Of a stretch of 64,000 nt of DNA, positions 56,940 through 64,000 are shown in pieces. The DNA comes from Pseudonocardia parietis (GTDB lineage Bacteria > Actinomycetota > Actinomycetes > Mycobacteriales > Pseudonocardiaceae). A model generated the notes under the pieces. It saw only the letters and a list, made by a program, of their open reading frames with translations. It ran no database searches and was not told the DNA's origin. Positions within the stretch are counted from its first letter, which is position 1. Each line of letters begins with the position of its first letter. The stretch is from contig NZ_JAGINU010000001.1 in NCBI RefSeq assembly GCF_017876315.1, positions 5,332,001-5,396,000 of the forward strand. The letters run 5' to 3'. The position numbers and the translations under genes were made by a program.

Positions 56940-57833
56940 ATGACCGACAACGAACTGATCATCGAGGTCCGCTGCAACGAGTCGACGATGCGTGGTGCGA
57001 ACCCGCACCTGCCGTACTCGTCCGAGGAGATCATCAGGGAAGCGGTACGCAGCCACGACGCCGGTGCCGCGATGATCCACTGGCACGGTCGCGACGCCAC
57101 GACCGGCGCACCGGACAACTCCGTGGAGCTCTACCGGGAGGTGGAGGCGGGCATCCGGGCGGCGACCGACCTGATCACGAAGCCGACGCTGGGCTACATC
57201 AGCCAGACCGGCGTCGAGGAACGCGTCAAACATGTGCGCGCGCTCGCCGACGACCCGCGGATGCGCTTCGACGCGGCACCGGTCGACTTCGGGTCGATGA
57301 ACATCGACACCTGGGACGCCCGGGCGACCCGGTTCGTGCCCGGCGACGGCGTCTACATCAACAGCCGCAACGACATCGAGTCGGTGCTGGGCACCTTCGC
57401 CGACCTGTCGACGTTCGTCACCACCGTGTGCTGGGACGTCGGGCAGATCCGCACCGCGTTGTGCTACCGCGAGATGGGGCTCGCGCCGAGCACCACGCTG
57501 TGGGAGTTCGTGTTCACCGGTGCGAGCAGGCCGTCGAGCGCGGGGACCAACGTGCACGCGCTGAACGCGATGATCGCCGAGATTCCGGCGGGCGAGCCGT
57601 GGCAGCTGATGTGCTACGGCGGCGACGTCCTGCCGCTGGCCGCGCTGGCGATCGTTCTCGGCGGGCACGTGTCGATCGGGCTCGGCGACCACGACTACGC
57701 CCGTTTCGGCACCCCGCACAACGGCGAGCTCGTCGACAAGGTGGTGCGGCTCGCGGACACGCTGGACCGGCCGGTCGCGAGCCCGGCCCGCGCCCGCGAG
57801 CGGCTGGGGATGACGCCGCTGCCCCCGGCCTGA
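56940..57833 (+). CDS. BKACE-family beta-keto acid cleavage enzyme (DUF849)
   Basis: The 297-residue TIM-barrel protein resembles 3-keto-5-aminohexanoate cleavage enzymes, which condense a beta-keto acid with acetyl-CoA to give acetoacetate and a new acyl-CoA. EVRCNEST places the first metal ligand at Glu14, and MIHWHGRD gives the two His ligands at 47 and 49. The fourth ligand, Glu in the usual GLEDN motif, is missing: this protein reads IGLGDHDYARFG. It starts 2 bp after the stop of the binding-protein gene. It is likely a divergent member with a different metal site or reaction. Confidence 0.82.
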   Translation: MTDNELIIEVRCNESTMRGANPHLPYSSEEIIREAVRSHDAGAAMIHWHGRDATTGAPDNSVELYREVEAGIRAATDLITKPTLGYISQTGVEERVKHVRALADDPRMRFDAAPVDFGSMNIDTWDARATRFVPGDGVYINSRNDIESVLGTFADLSTFVTTVCWDVGQIRTALCYREMGLAPSTTLWEFVFTGASRPSSAGTNVHALNAMIAEIPAGEPWQLMCYGGDVLPLAALAIVLGGHVSIGLGDHDYARFGTPHNGELVDKVVRLADTLDRPVASPARARERLGMTPLPPA

Positions 57834-57856
57834 TCGCCCGGTCCCGTCCGGTGGCC

Positions 57857-57887
57857 CCGGCCCGGGTGCGCTCCGCACCGGGGCCGG
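57857..57887. terminator. Bidirectional terminator between BKACE and acyl-CoA ligase genes
   Basis: CCGGCCCGGGTGCG (57857-57870) pairs with CGCACCGGGGCCGG (57874-57887) over 14 bp with one mismatch around a 3-nt loop. The flanking genes are convergent. Confidence 0.8.
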
Positions 57888-57894
57888 GCACCGC

Positions 57895-59607
57895 TCACAG
57901 CGTGAACTCGGTGGACGGCTGCGCGGCCGGGTCGGCGTGGATCTCGTCCTCCCGCCCGCGCAGCTCGACCCGGCGGATCTTGCCGGAGATCGTCTTGGGC
58001 AGCTCGGAGAACTCGAGCCTGCGGACCCGCTTGTAGGGCGCGAGGTTGTCGTAGGCGAACCGCAGGATCTCCTGCGCGGTCTCCTCGGTCGGCTCGTAGC
58101 CCTTGGCGAGCACCACGTAGGCCTTCGGCACGGCGAGGCGCAGCGGGTCCGGGGACGGCACGATCGCGGCCTCCGCGACCGCGGGGTGCTCGATCAGCAC
58201 GCTCTCCAGCTCGAACGGGCTGATCCGGTAGTCGCTGGCCTTGAACACGTCGTCGGCGCGCCCGACGTAGGTGATGTAGCCGTTCTCGTCACGGGAGCCG
58301 ACGTCGCCGGTGTGGTAGAAGCCGCCGGCCATCGCCTCGGCGTTGCGCTCGGGGTCGTCGGCGTAGCCGACCATCAGTCCGGTCGGGCGGTGGTTCAGGT
58401 CCAGGCAGATCTCGCCCTCGTCGGCGACCTCTCCGGTCGCGGGGTCGACGAGCGCGACGACGAACCCCGGGACGGGCCGGCCCATCGATCCCGGCTTCAC
58501 CGGCTGGGCGGGCGGGTTGCCGATCAGCAGCGAGGTCTCGGTCTGCCCGAAGCCGTCCCGGATCCGCTGCCCCCAGGCCTTCTCGACCTGCTCGATGATC
58601 TCCGGGTTGAGCGGCTCCCCGGCCCCGACGACCTTGGCGGGCGGCGAGGACAGCGAGGACAGGTCGGCCTGGATGAGCATCCGCCACACCGTCGGCGGCG
58701 CGCAGAAGCTGGTCACGCCGCAGTCGGCGAGCACCGAGAACACCGACTCGGCGTCGAACTTCGCGTAGTTCATGACCAGGACCGTCGCCTCGGCGATCCA
58801 CGGCGCGAACACGTTCGACCAGGCGTGCTTGGCCCAGCCGGGCGAGGAGATGTTGAGGTGCACGTCGCCGGGCTCCAGCCCGATCCAGTACATCGTGGAC
58901 AGGTGCCCGACCGGGTACGACGTGTGGGTGTGCTCGACCAGCTTCGGCTTCGCCGTGGTGCCGGAGGTGAAGTAGAGCAGCAGCGTGTCGGTGGCCTTCG
59001 TGGCACCGTCGACCTCGAACACCGCCGAGGCGTCGTAGGCCTCGGCGGAGTAGTCGCGCCAGCCGTCCGCCGCGCCCCGGACCGCGATCCGGGTGTAGTC
59101 ACCGTCGACGCCGTCGAACTTGCCGGTGTCCCCCGCCCCGACCACGACGTGGCGCGCCCCGCCCCGGTCCACCCGGTCCTGCAGGTCGGCCGGGGTGAGC
59201 AGGGTGGTCGCCGGGATGACGACGGCGCCCAGCTTCATCGCCGCGAGCAGCGTCTCCCACAGCTCCAGCTGGTTGCCCAGCATCAGGATCACCCGGTCGC
59301 CGCGCGCGACCCCCTGGGCACGCAGCCAGTTCGCGACCCGGTTCGAGCGCTCGGCGAGCTCGGCATAGGTCCAGTACGCCTGCGAGCCGTCCTGCTCGAC
59401 GATCCACAGCGCCCGCCGGGCGCCGCGCTGCGGGTCGGCGGCGACGACGTCGAAGTGGTCCAGCGCGAAGTTGAACTCGTCGAGCTCGGGCCAGCGGAAG
59501 TCGCGGTAGGCCGTGTCGTAGTCCTCGCGGTGGGTCAGCAGGAAGTCGCGGGCGGCGAGGAACTGCTCCGTCGCTCCCGTCGCCGCAGCACCGGTGTCCG
59601 CTGTCAT
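57895..59607 (-). CDS. AMP-dependent acyl-CoA ligase, medium-chain/aryl type
   Basis: The 570-residue adenylate-forming ligase has LLLYFTSGTTAKPKLVEHTH near 205-224 (P-loop), DGFGQTETSLLIG near 350, GFYHTGDVGSRDENGYITYVGRADDVFKASDYRISPFELE near 430-470 and the catalytic Lys in LPKTISGKIRRVEL near the end. The form matches the medium-chain (ACSM) and benzoate-CoA-ligase-like group. ATG 59607 is favoured over ATG 59613 because GAGGTG is 8 nt from it. It is the last gene of the island and could activate the imported acid. Confidence 0.88.
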   Translation of the reverse strand: MTADTGAAATGATEQFLAARDFLLTHREDYDTAYRDFRWPELDEFNFALDHFDVVAADPQRGARRALWIVEQDGSQAYWTYAELAERSNRVANWLRAQGVARGDRVILMLGNQLELWETLLAAMKLGAVVIPATTLLTPADLQDRVDRGGARHVVVGAGDTGKFDGVDGDYTRIAVRGAADGWRDYSAEAYDASAVFEVDGATKATDTLLLYFTSGTTAKPKLVEHTHTSYPVGHLSTMYWIGLEPGDVHLNISSPGWAKHAWSNVFAPWIAEATVLVMNYAKFDAESVFSVLADCGVTSFCAPPTVWRMLIQADLSSLSSPPAKVVGAGEPLNPEIIEQVEKAWGQRIRDGFGQTETSLLIGNPPAQPVKPGSMGRPVPGFVVALVDPATGEVADEGEICLDLNHRPTGLMVGYADDPERNAEAMAGGFYHTGDVGSRDENGYITYVGRADDVFKASDYRISPFELESVLIEHPAVAEAAIVPSPDPLRLAVPKAYVVLAKGYEPTEETAQEILRFAYDNLAPYKRVRRLEFSELPKTISGKIRRVELRGREDEIHADPAAQPSTEFTL

Positions 59608-59759
59608 GTGCATGCACCTCGTCGGGCTCGTGCGTGGTCGTGCGTGCGGGGGCAGGCCCCGGCGGCGACAGTAGTCACTCCGCCGCGGCGGGGCACCCGG
59701 CGACATCGATCACCGGAACGTGGTCGTGGTGCCTGCCCCGCCGGGGCGGGTGATGATCG

Positions 59760-59765
59760 TAGGGT
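59760..59765 (+). promoter_or_regulatory. -10 box of the lipoprotein-like gene (leaderless)
   Basis: TAGGGT is followed by 6 nt and GTG 59772, so the transcript probably starts at the start codon. Confidence 0.5.
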
Positions 59766-59771
59766 TCCCGC

Positions 59772-60449
59772 GTGACCGCGCCGAACCTGCCGAAGGTGAC
59801 GCCGTCCGCCGCGCCGAGGAGCCCGGCCCGATCCCCGCGGCGGCGCTGGTCCGCGCGCGTGCGCGTCGGCCGGTACGGGCCCCGGCTCCTCCTGCGGGGT
59901 GCGTTCGTCGGCGTCGCACTGCTGGTACTGGTGCTGCTGCTGGCCGGCTGCGGCAACGGCGAGCTGCCCGCGGCGTGGCAGACGCCCGCCCCGGCGCCGC
60001 CGCCGGTCACGACCGCGAGCCCGACGCCGTCACCGACGCCCACGCCGACGACGCCCCCGGCCACCCCGTCCCCGGCCCCGGAGACCACGGCCCCGACGAC
60101 CACCGGGGACCCCGGCGGCGACACGGGCGAGGGGACCGGTGGCGGACCGGCCCCGCAGGCCCGGGCGGCCACCCCGCTGTGGCCGGCCGGTGACACGGCC
60201 ACCGCGCAGCGGATGCAGCAGCAGGCGGACCGCGGCAGCGACCCGTGGCTGCTGGACCCCGAGGAGGTCACGCTCTCCTACGTGGGGGCCGAGCTGGGGT
60301 ACCGGGACCCGACGCTCACCCGGCTGGACACGGGGACGTTCGCCGCGTCGGACGGCCGCTCCCCCGCCAGGACGACGGTGACCCTGGAGCAGACCGTCCG
60401 GCAGGGTCCGGGCGGGATCTGGCTCGTCACGAAGAACGCGAACGGGTGA
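59772..60449 (+). CDS. Membrane-anchored or lipoprotein with Pro/Thr-rich linker, unknown function
   Basis: The 225-residue protein has a basic cytosolic start (about 1-38), a hydrophobic helix FVGVALLVLVLLLAGC near 45-60 ending in a lipobox-like LLAGC, then a 70-residue Pro/Thr/Ser-rich linker typical of a cell-wall-spanning stretch, and a folded C-terminal domain of about 90 residues (QRMQQQADRGSDPWLLDPEEVTLSYVGAELG to the end). The C-terminal part is probably exposed outside the membrane. I do not recognise the domain. Confidence 0.72.
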   Translation: MTAPNLPKVTPSAAPRSPARSPRRRWSARVRVGRYGPRLLLRGAFVGVALLVLVLLLAGCGNGELPAAWQTPAPAPPPVTTASPTPSPTPTPTTPPATPSPAPETTAPTTTGDPGGDTGEGTGGGPAPQARAATPLWPAGDTATAQRMQQQADRGSDPWLLDPEEVTLSYVGAELGYRDPTLTRLDTGTFAASDGRSPARTTVTLEQTVRQGPGGIWLVTKNANG

Positions 60450-60546
60450 ATCAGCGCTGAGAATGCAGCGCCCGAGGGGTCTGCGGCGATGTTTCAGGTG
60501 AGGCCGCCACACATCCCGGCGGTCCGGGGCCAGGAGGGCGAGCACG

Positions 60547-60957
60547 ATGACCAGCGAGTCGATCCAACAGGATGTCTTCACCGTGTTGCACGGGCAGGCG
60601 TCACCGATCGTCAGCCGCTGGGCGTTCCGCGCGTCGGACCCGTTCGCGATCTCGTTCTCGGTGCGCCGCTCGACCGACCGCTGGATCGAGTGGCTGGTCG
60701 CCCGTGACCTGGTGATCGAGGGGCTGACCACCCCGACCGGGATCGGCGACATCCGGATGGCGCCGCGGCGGGTGGACGGCTACGACGTCGTCGAGATCGA
60801 GATCCGCTCGGACGGCGGGTCCGCCGTCCTCGAGGTCGACCGGGACCTGCTGGCCCAGTTCGTCGACGCCACGCTGGAGATCGTCGATCTCGGCGAGGAG
60901 AACGACCACCTCGATCTCGACACCGCGATCGCCCGGCTGACCGGCAGCGCGGCCTGA
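60547..60957 (+). CDS. SsgA-family sporulation/cell-division regulator
   Basis: The 136-residue protein matches SsgA-like proteins, which occur only in morphologically complex actinomycetes and position septa and peptidoglycan remodelling. DPFAISFSVRRSTDRWIEWLVARDLVIEGLTTPTGIGDIRMAP and the C-terminal LEVDRDLLAQFVDATLEIVDLGEEND are characteristic. ATG 60547 follows a GAGG stretch. It stands alone, 97 bp after the lipoprotein gene, and ends before a strong terminator. Confidence 0.88.
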   Translation: MTSESIQQDVFTVLHGQASPIVSRWAFRASDPFAISFSVRRSTDRWIEWLVARDLVIEGLTTPTGIGDIRMAPRRVDGYDVVEIEIRSDGGSAVLEVDRDLLAQFVDATLEIVDLGEENDHLDLDTAIARLTGSAA

Positions 60958-61013
60958 GCCTGTGAACTGGGCGTGACGCAGAGGCGTCGCGCCGGCCCCG
61001 GGGAACGTACGGG

Positions 61014-61043
61014 GGCCCCGGACCGGTGATCGGGTCCGGGACC
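61014..61043. terminator. Bidirectional terminator after the SsgA-like gene
   Basis: GGCCCCGGACC (61014-61024) pairs with GGTCCGGGACC (61033-61043) over 11 bp with one G-T pair around an 8-nt loop. It is between convergent genes. Confidence 0.75.
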
Positions 61044-61060
61044 CTCGTGCGGCCGTCTCG

Positions 61061-61573
61061 TCAGTCCCGCCCCCTCGCCCATCCGGGGTCGGTGTCGGCA
61101 TCCCACTCGGCGTCGGCCGCGGCCTCGTCGGCCCGGTCGGCGTCCTGGGCGAGCTGCTCGCTGACCTCCGGGTCCTCGGCCGGTGACTCGTCGACGACCG
61201 GGATGATCCCCGCGTCGACGTCGTGCACCGCGGCCTCCTCGGCACCGGCCGCGCCGCCGTCGACACCGACGTCCTGGGCGTCGTCGCTGTCCGGCCCGTC
61301 CGTGACCAGCCGCCCGGAGCGGTCCGTCTCGTCGATCGGCAGCTCGTCGGGGAGCTCCCGGGCCAGCCGGTCGTCGAGGTTCTCGCCGTCGCGCTCGCCG
61401 GCCGGGGTGACGGCGTGGTCGTCGACGCCGTAGGGGCGGTCCGGCGGGATGTACCCGGAGTCCAGCGGGTCGGTGCCCGAGGGTCCGGTCAGCGCCTCGT
61501 CGGTGTCCAGCTGCAGCGCGGACGCCATGTCCGGCGCCTCGGGCTGGAACTCGTTCTCCTCGCCTGCTGCCAT
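61061..61573 (-). CDS. DUF5709-family acidic protein
   Basis: The 170-residue, strongly acidic protein contains DPLDSGYIPPDRPYGVDDHAVTPAGERDGENLDDRLARELPD, the conserved core of the actinobacterial DUF5709 family. The rest is Asp/Glu/Ala-rich and probably disordered. No signal peptide or membrane segment is present. Function unknown. GAGGAGA upstream of ATG 61573 is rather far (12 nt). It is divergent from the TetR gene, 99 bp away. Confidence 0.8.
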   Translation of the reverse strand: MAAGEENEFQPEAPDMASALQLDTDEALTGPSGTDPLDSGYIPPDRPYGVDDHAVTPAGERDGENLDDRLARELPDELPIDETDRSGRLVTDGPDSDDAQDVGVDGGAAGAEEAAVHDVDAGIIPVVDESPAEDPEVSEQLAQDADRADEAAADAEWDADTDPGWARGRD

Positions 61574-61672
61574 GGGAAGCGTGTCTCCTCGGATCTCGTT
61601 CGCGGACGTGCCGGGGAGGTACCCGGGGACGTGTCCGGTCATGCGCGGAACGCCGGGCGCTACGGTCCTCGG

Positions 61673-62254
61673 GTGACCGCCGCCCCGCCCGCGCGCTCCG
61701 GTGACGCCACCCGCCGCGCACTGCTCGCCGCCGCCGCGGAGCTGTTCACCGAGCACGGCTACGACCGGACGCCGGTGCGGGCCATCGCGGAGCGGGCCGG
61801 GGTGAACCAGGCGCTGCTGTTCCGCTACTTCGGCAGCAAGGACGCGCTGTTCGCCCGGGTCGCGGCGGAGCGGGCGCTGGCCGTGCTGCACGGCGGCCCA
61901 CCGGAGGAGCTGCTGGAACGGATCCTCCGGTCGATCCTGGACCGCGGCTGCGGGCCCGAGCGCGACCTGTTCGGCTCGGTCGTCCGGTCGGCCGGGACGT
62001 CCGAGGCGGCGGCCGCGGTACGGGCGGAGCTGGCCGGGGCGTTCACCGCCGCCTTCGCCGCGCGGGCCACCGGCGCCGCGGACGAGCGCGAGGCGGAGCT
62101 GCGTGCGGAGCTGCTGCTCGCCTGGCTGCTGGGACTGAGCCTGGTGCACCCGCTGCTGCCCGACGGCGCGGTGGGCCGGGCCGAGCCGGGCGACGTCCAC
62201 GCCCACGTCGGGCGCGCCGCCACCGCGCTGCTGGAGGATCCGCTCAGCGGGTGA
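61673..62254 (+). CDS. TetR-family transcriptional regulator
   Basis: The 193-residue protein has a TetR helix-turn-helix at about 12-58: RRALLAAAAELFTEHGYDRTPVRAIAERAGVNQALLFRYFGSKDALF. The C-terminal part is a helical ligand-binding domain. GTG 61673 stands 6 nt after TACGGT (61661-61666), a leaderless start. Its end overlaps the convergent SDR gene by 11 bp. The target may be the divergent DUF5709 gene or its own promoter. Confidence 0.88.
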   Translation: MTAAPPARSGDATRRALLAAAAELFTEHGYDRTPVRAIAERAGVNQALLFRYFGSKDALFARVAAERALAVLHGGPPEELLERILRSILDRGCGPERDLFGSVVRSAGTSEAAAAVRAELAGAFTAAFAARATGAADEREAELRAELLLAWLLGLSLVHPLLPDGAVGRAEPGDVHAHVGRAATALLEDPLSG

Positions 62255-63224
62255 GCCGGTCCACCTCGGCGCGGAAGCGTTCCCGCTGCCCGGCGGTCTC
62301 CCGGGTGCGCGACAGGTAGTGCGTGGGGCGGGGCGTGCGGTCGTGCCAGAACCGGCCGGTCCCGATCGCCGAGGACGGCGCAGCGGCCAGCCACACCGCC
62401 GTGTCGGCGCCCTGGGCCGGGGTGCGCAGCACCGGCCCGACGATCCGGTCGAACAACGGCAGCGACCCGGTGACGCCCGGTGTCGCGGCCCAGCCGGGGT
62501 GCAGGGCGTGCACGGTGACGCCGCGGGGTGCGAGCTCGTCGGCGAGCAGGCCGGTCGCCACGACCTGCATCCGCTTGGTCCGGGCGTAGGCCGCGGTGCC
62601 GCCGTAGTCACGCCGGGTGAACTGCAGGTCGTCGTCGTGCAGCGGCTGGGCGTACATCCCGCCGGACGAGACGATGATCACCCGCGAGTCGGTTCCCGAG
62701 CGTTCCGCCCCGGTGGCGAGGGTGTCGGCGAGCAGCCGGGTCAGCAGCAGCGGGCCGAGGACGTGCACGGCCAGGGCCAACTCGTTGCCCTCGGACGTCT
62801 CGGACCGCTGCTCCGGCATGAGCCCGGCGTTGTGCACGAGGACGTCGAGGGCGTCGGTCTCGGTCGCGAACCGGGTCGCGAACGCCCGCACCTGCGCCAG
62901 CTCGCCGACGTCGCAGATCTGGATCGGCAGCCGCTCGCGGGACAGCCCGGGCACGGCGTCGGCGATCCGGTCCTGCGCCGCGCGCCCCTTGTCCATCGAC
63001 CGGACCAGCAGGTGGACGGTCGCGCCGAGCCGCGCCAAACCGGTCGCCGCCGCCTCCCCCAGCCCGCTGCCCGCCCCGGTGACCAGCGCGGTGCGCCCGG
63101 CCAGTGCGCCGCGCGGCGGGTCGGCCCGGTCACCGGTCCAGCCACGCCTGCGGAGCAGGTACCCGAGCTTCGAGTAGCCGGGAACCAGGGTCCGGTCGAG
63201 GACGGTGTCGAGCGCGGTCAGCAC
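62244..63224 (-). CDS. Short-chain dehydrogenase/reductase, retinol-dehydrogenase-like
   Basis: The 326-residue protein carries a 40-residue N-terminal extension (VPGYSKLGYLLRRRGWTG) before the NADP motif VTGAGSGLGEAAATGL. Then follow LVRSMDKGRAAQDRI (basic residues favouring NADP), HNAGLMP, IIVSSGGMYAQP and YARTKRMQ, the Ser-Tyr-Lys triad with the usual YxxxK. Long SDRs of this kind act on lipids, retinol or chlorophyll derivatives in other organisms. The substrate is unknown. GTG 63224 is the chosen start and has no clear ribosome site. Confidence 0.83.
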   Translation of the reverse strand: MLTALDTVLDRTLVPGYSKLGYLLRRRGWTGDRADPPRGALAGRTALVTGAGSGLGEAAATGLARLGATVHLLVRSMDKGRAAQDRIADAVPGLSRERLPIQICDVGELAQVRAFATRFATETDALDVLVHNAGLMPEQRSETSEGNELALAVHVLGPLLLTRLLADTLATGAERSGTDSRVIIVSSGGMYAQPLHDDDLQFTRRDYGGTAAYARTKRMQVVATGLLADELAPRGVTVHALHPGWAATPGVTGSLPLFDRIVGPVLRTPAQGADTAVWLAAAPSSAIGTGRFWHDRTPRPTHYLSRTRETAGQRERFRAEVDRLTR

Positions 63225-63286
63225 GTCACCGATCCGACCACAGTCCCGGGCCCGCCGCCCGGCGGGCACGGCAGGCGGAGGCCTGC

Positions 63287-64000
63287 TCAGCGGCCGTCGG
63301 CGCCCCGGCGCAGCAGGTAGGTGTCCATGATCCAGCCCTTGCGCTCGCGGGCGGCCGCCCGGATCTCGAGGATCTCGTCCGCCACCTCGTCGAGCGGGCC
63401 CGCGACCAGCAGCTCGTCCGGTGTGCCCAGGTAGGCACCCCAGTAGACGTGCAGGTCCGCGCGCTGCTCCGGCGGGAGCGTGGCGAAGGCCGTGCGGCCG
63501 TCCAGCATGACCACGACGTCGTCGACGTCGGCGGGCATCCCGTCGGCGATCCGCCGGCCGGTGGTGATCAGGACCGGCCGGCCGACCCGGTTGAGGATCA
63601 GCCGGTGGGCCGCGGCGAGGGCGGCGACGCTGGAGATGCCGGCGATCGACTCGACCGCCCACTCCCCCTCGATCCCGTCGAGGACCCGGTCGAGCAGCCG
63701 GAGCGTGCCGTCGTACAGCGACGGGTCGCCCCACACCAGGAAGGCGCCCGTCCCGCCGTCGGCGAGCTCGGTCGCGAGCATCTCCCGGTACAGCTCGGCC
63801 CGCCGGTCCTGCCAGTCGACGACGACGTCGCGGTACCGCCCGTCGTCGCGCTCGACCTCCGTGCCGCGGTCGCGATCGACCTCGGGCGCGGTGACGAGCC
63901 GGTGGCCGCCGTCCGGGCGGTGCCTGCCCAGGATCTCGGTGCGCAGGGCGAGCAGATCGTCCTTGACGTCGCCCTTGTCGATGACGAACACCACGTCGGC
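63287..64000 (-). CDS. cobF: Precorrin-6A synthase (deacetylating), N-terminus cut by window edge
   Basis: The frame reads in from the right edge with ADVVFVIDKGDVKDDLLALR and runs 237 residues to the stop. VWGDPSLYDGTLRLLDRVL, ESIAGISSVAALAAAHRLILNRVGRPVLITTGRR and VYWGAYLGTPDELLVAGPLDEV match CobF, the C-1 methylase that releases acetate during ring contraction in the aerobic B12 pathway. About 20 N-terminal residues, including the first glycine-rich strand, lie outside the window. Its presence shows that the organism uses the oxygen-dependent pathway. Confidence 0.9.
   Translation of the reverse strand, partial: ADVVFVIDKGDVKDDLLALRTEILGRHRPDGGHRLVTAPEVDRDRGTEVERDDGRYRDVVVDWQDRRAELYREMLATELADGGTGAFLVWGDPSLYDGTLRLLDRVLDGIEGEWAVESIAGISSVAALAAAHRLILNRVGRPVLITTGRRIADGMPADVDDVVVMLDGRTAFATLPPEQRADLHVYWGAYLGTPDELLVAGPLDEVADEILEIRAAARERKGWIMDTYLLRRGADGR

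Overview
This is chromosomal DNA of a high-GC actinomycete, most likely a member of the Pseudonocardiaceae (Pseudonocardia-like). That placement is inference from gene content and order. Almost every codon ends in G or C, GTG starts are common, and many genes have a TANNNT -10 box 6-8 nt before the start codon, as in leaderless actinobacterial mRNAs. Positions 1-16 kb hold the neighbourhood known from Mycobacterium tuberculosis Rv2185c-Rv2196: TB16.3-like protein, fadD15, pimB, the DEDDh/GIY-YIG nuclease, trpD, ctaE, qcrC, qcrA and qcrB. An SsgA-family gene points to a sporulating actinomycete rather than a mycobacterium. No rRNA, tRNA, integrase, transposase or CRISPR array was seen.

Layout. 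1-5 kb: two SRPBCC proteins, a metallophosphoesterase, FadD15-like ligase and PimB-like mannosyltransferase. 5-9 kb: a small Cys4 protein, a coiled-coil NYN protein and the DEDDh/GIY-YIG nuclease. 9-13.5 kb: cytochrome bcc (qcrCAB) and ctaE. 13.7-16.2 kb: receiver-like protein, trpD, a stand-alone Lrp/AsnC domain and a small ACT-like protein behind a possible leader peptide. 16.2-26.3 kb: ferredoxin reductase, thioesterase, GlxA-type regulator, AlkZ-like protein, LLM and PPOX proteins, an IclR regulator with pcaB, a HAD phosphatase and a MOSC protein. 26.3-27.4 kb: a 1.1-kb repeat-rich stretch with no intact gene. 27.4-34.5 kb: CoA-transferase pair, P450, amine-oxidase-like flavoprotein, phosphopantetheinyl transferase and dinB.

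34.5-45.2 kb is a corrinoid (vitamin B12) block, almost all on the minus strand: cobQ, the ChlI/ChlD-type chelatase, cobO, cobB, cobE-like, cobA/cysG, a half-length methylase-like protein, then cobD, with cobF at the far end of the window. Two cobalamin riboswitches lie on the minus strand, before cobA and before the half-length protein. SURF1 lies inside this block.

45.3-59.6 kb is a catabolic island. It encodes a complete Liv-type ABC importer (livH, M, G, F plus a lipoprotein binding protein at a distance), a flavin reductase, a TIM-barrel protein, a CMD/AhpD protein, a ketopantoate-reductase-like enzyme, an MFS carrier, an SDR, a class II aldolase, a BKACE-type beta-keto-acid cleavage enzyme that lacks one expected metal ligand, and an acyl-CoA ligase. 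Its promoters share short sequence words, which suggests one regulon. The substrate is unknown. 59.7-64 kb carries a lipoprotein, SsgA-like protein, DUF5709 protein, TetR regulator, SDR and cobF.

The strongest unexplained signals are three promoters of the mycobacterial RecA-NDp/PafBC type (before the Cys4 protein, the nuclease and dinB), two families of dispersed intergenic palindromes, numerous short tandem repeats at gene ends, and the catabolic island itself.
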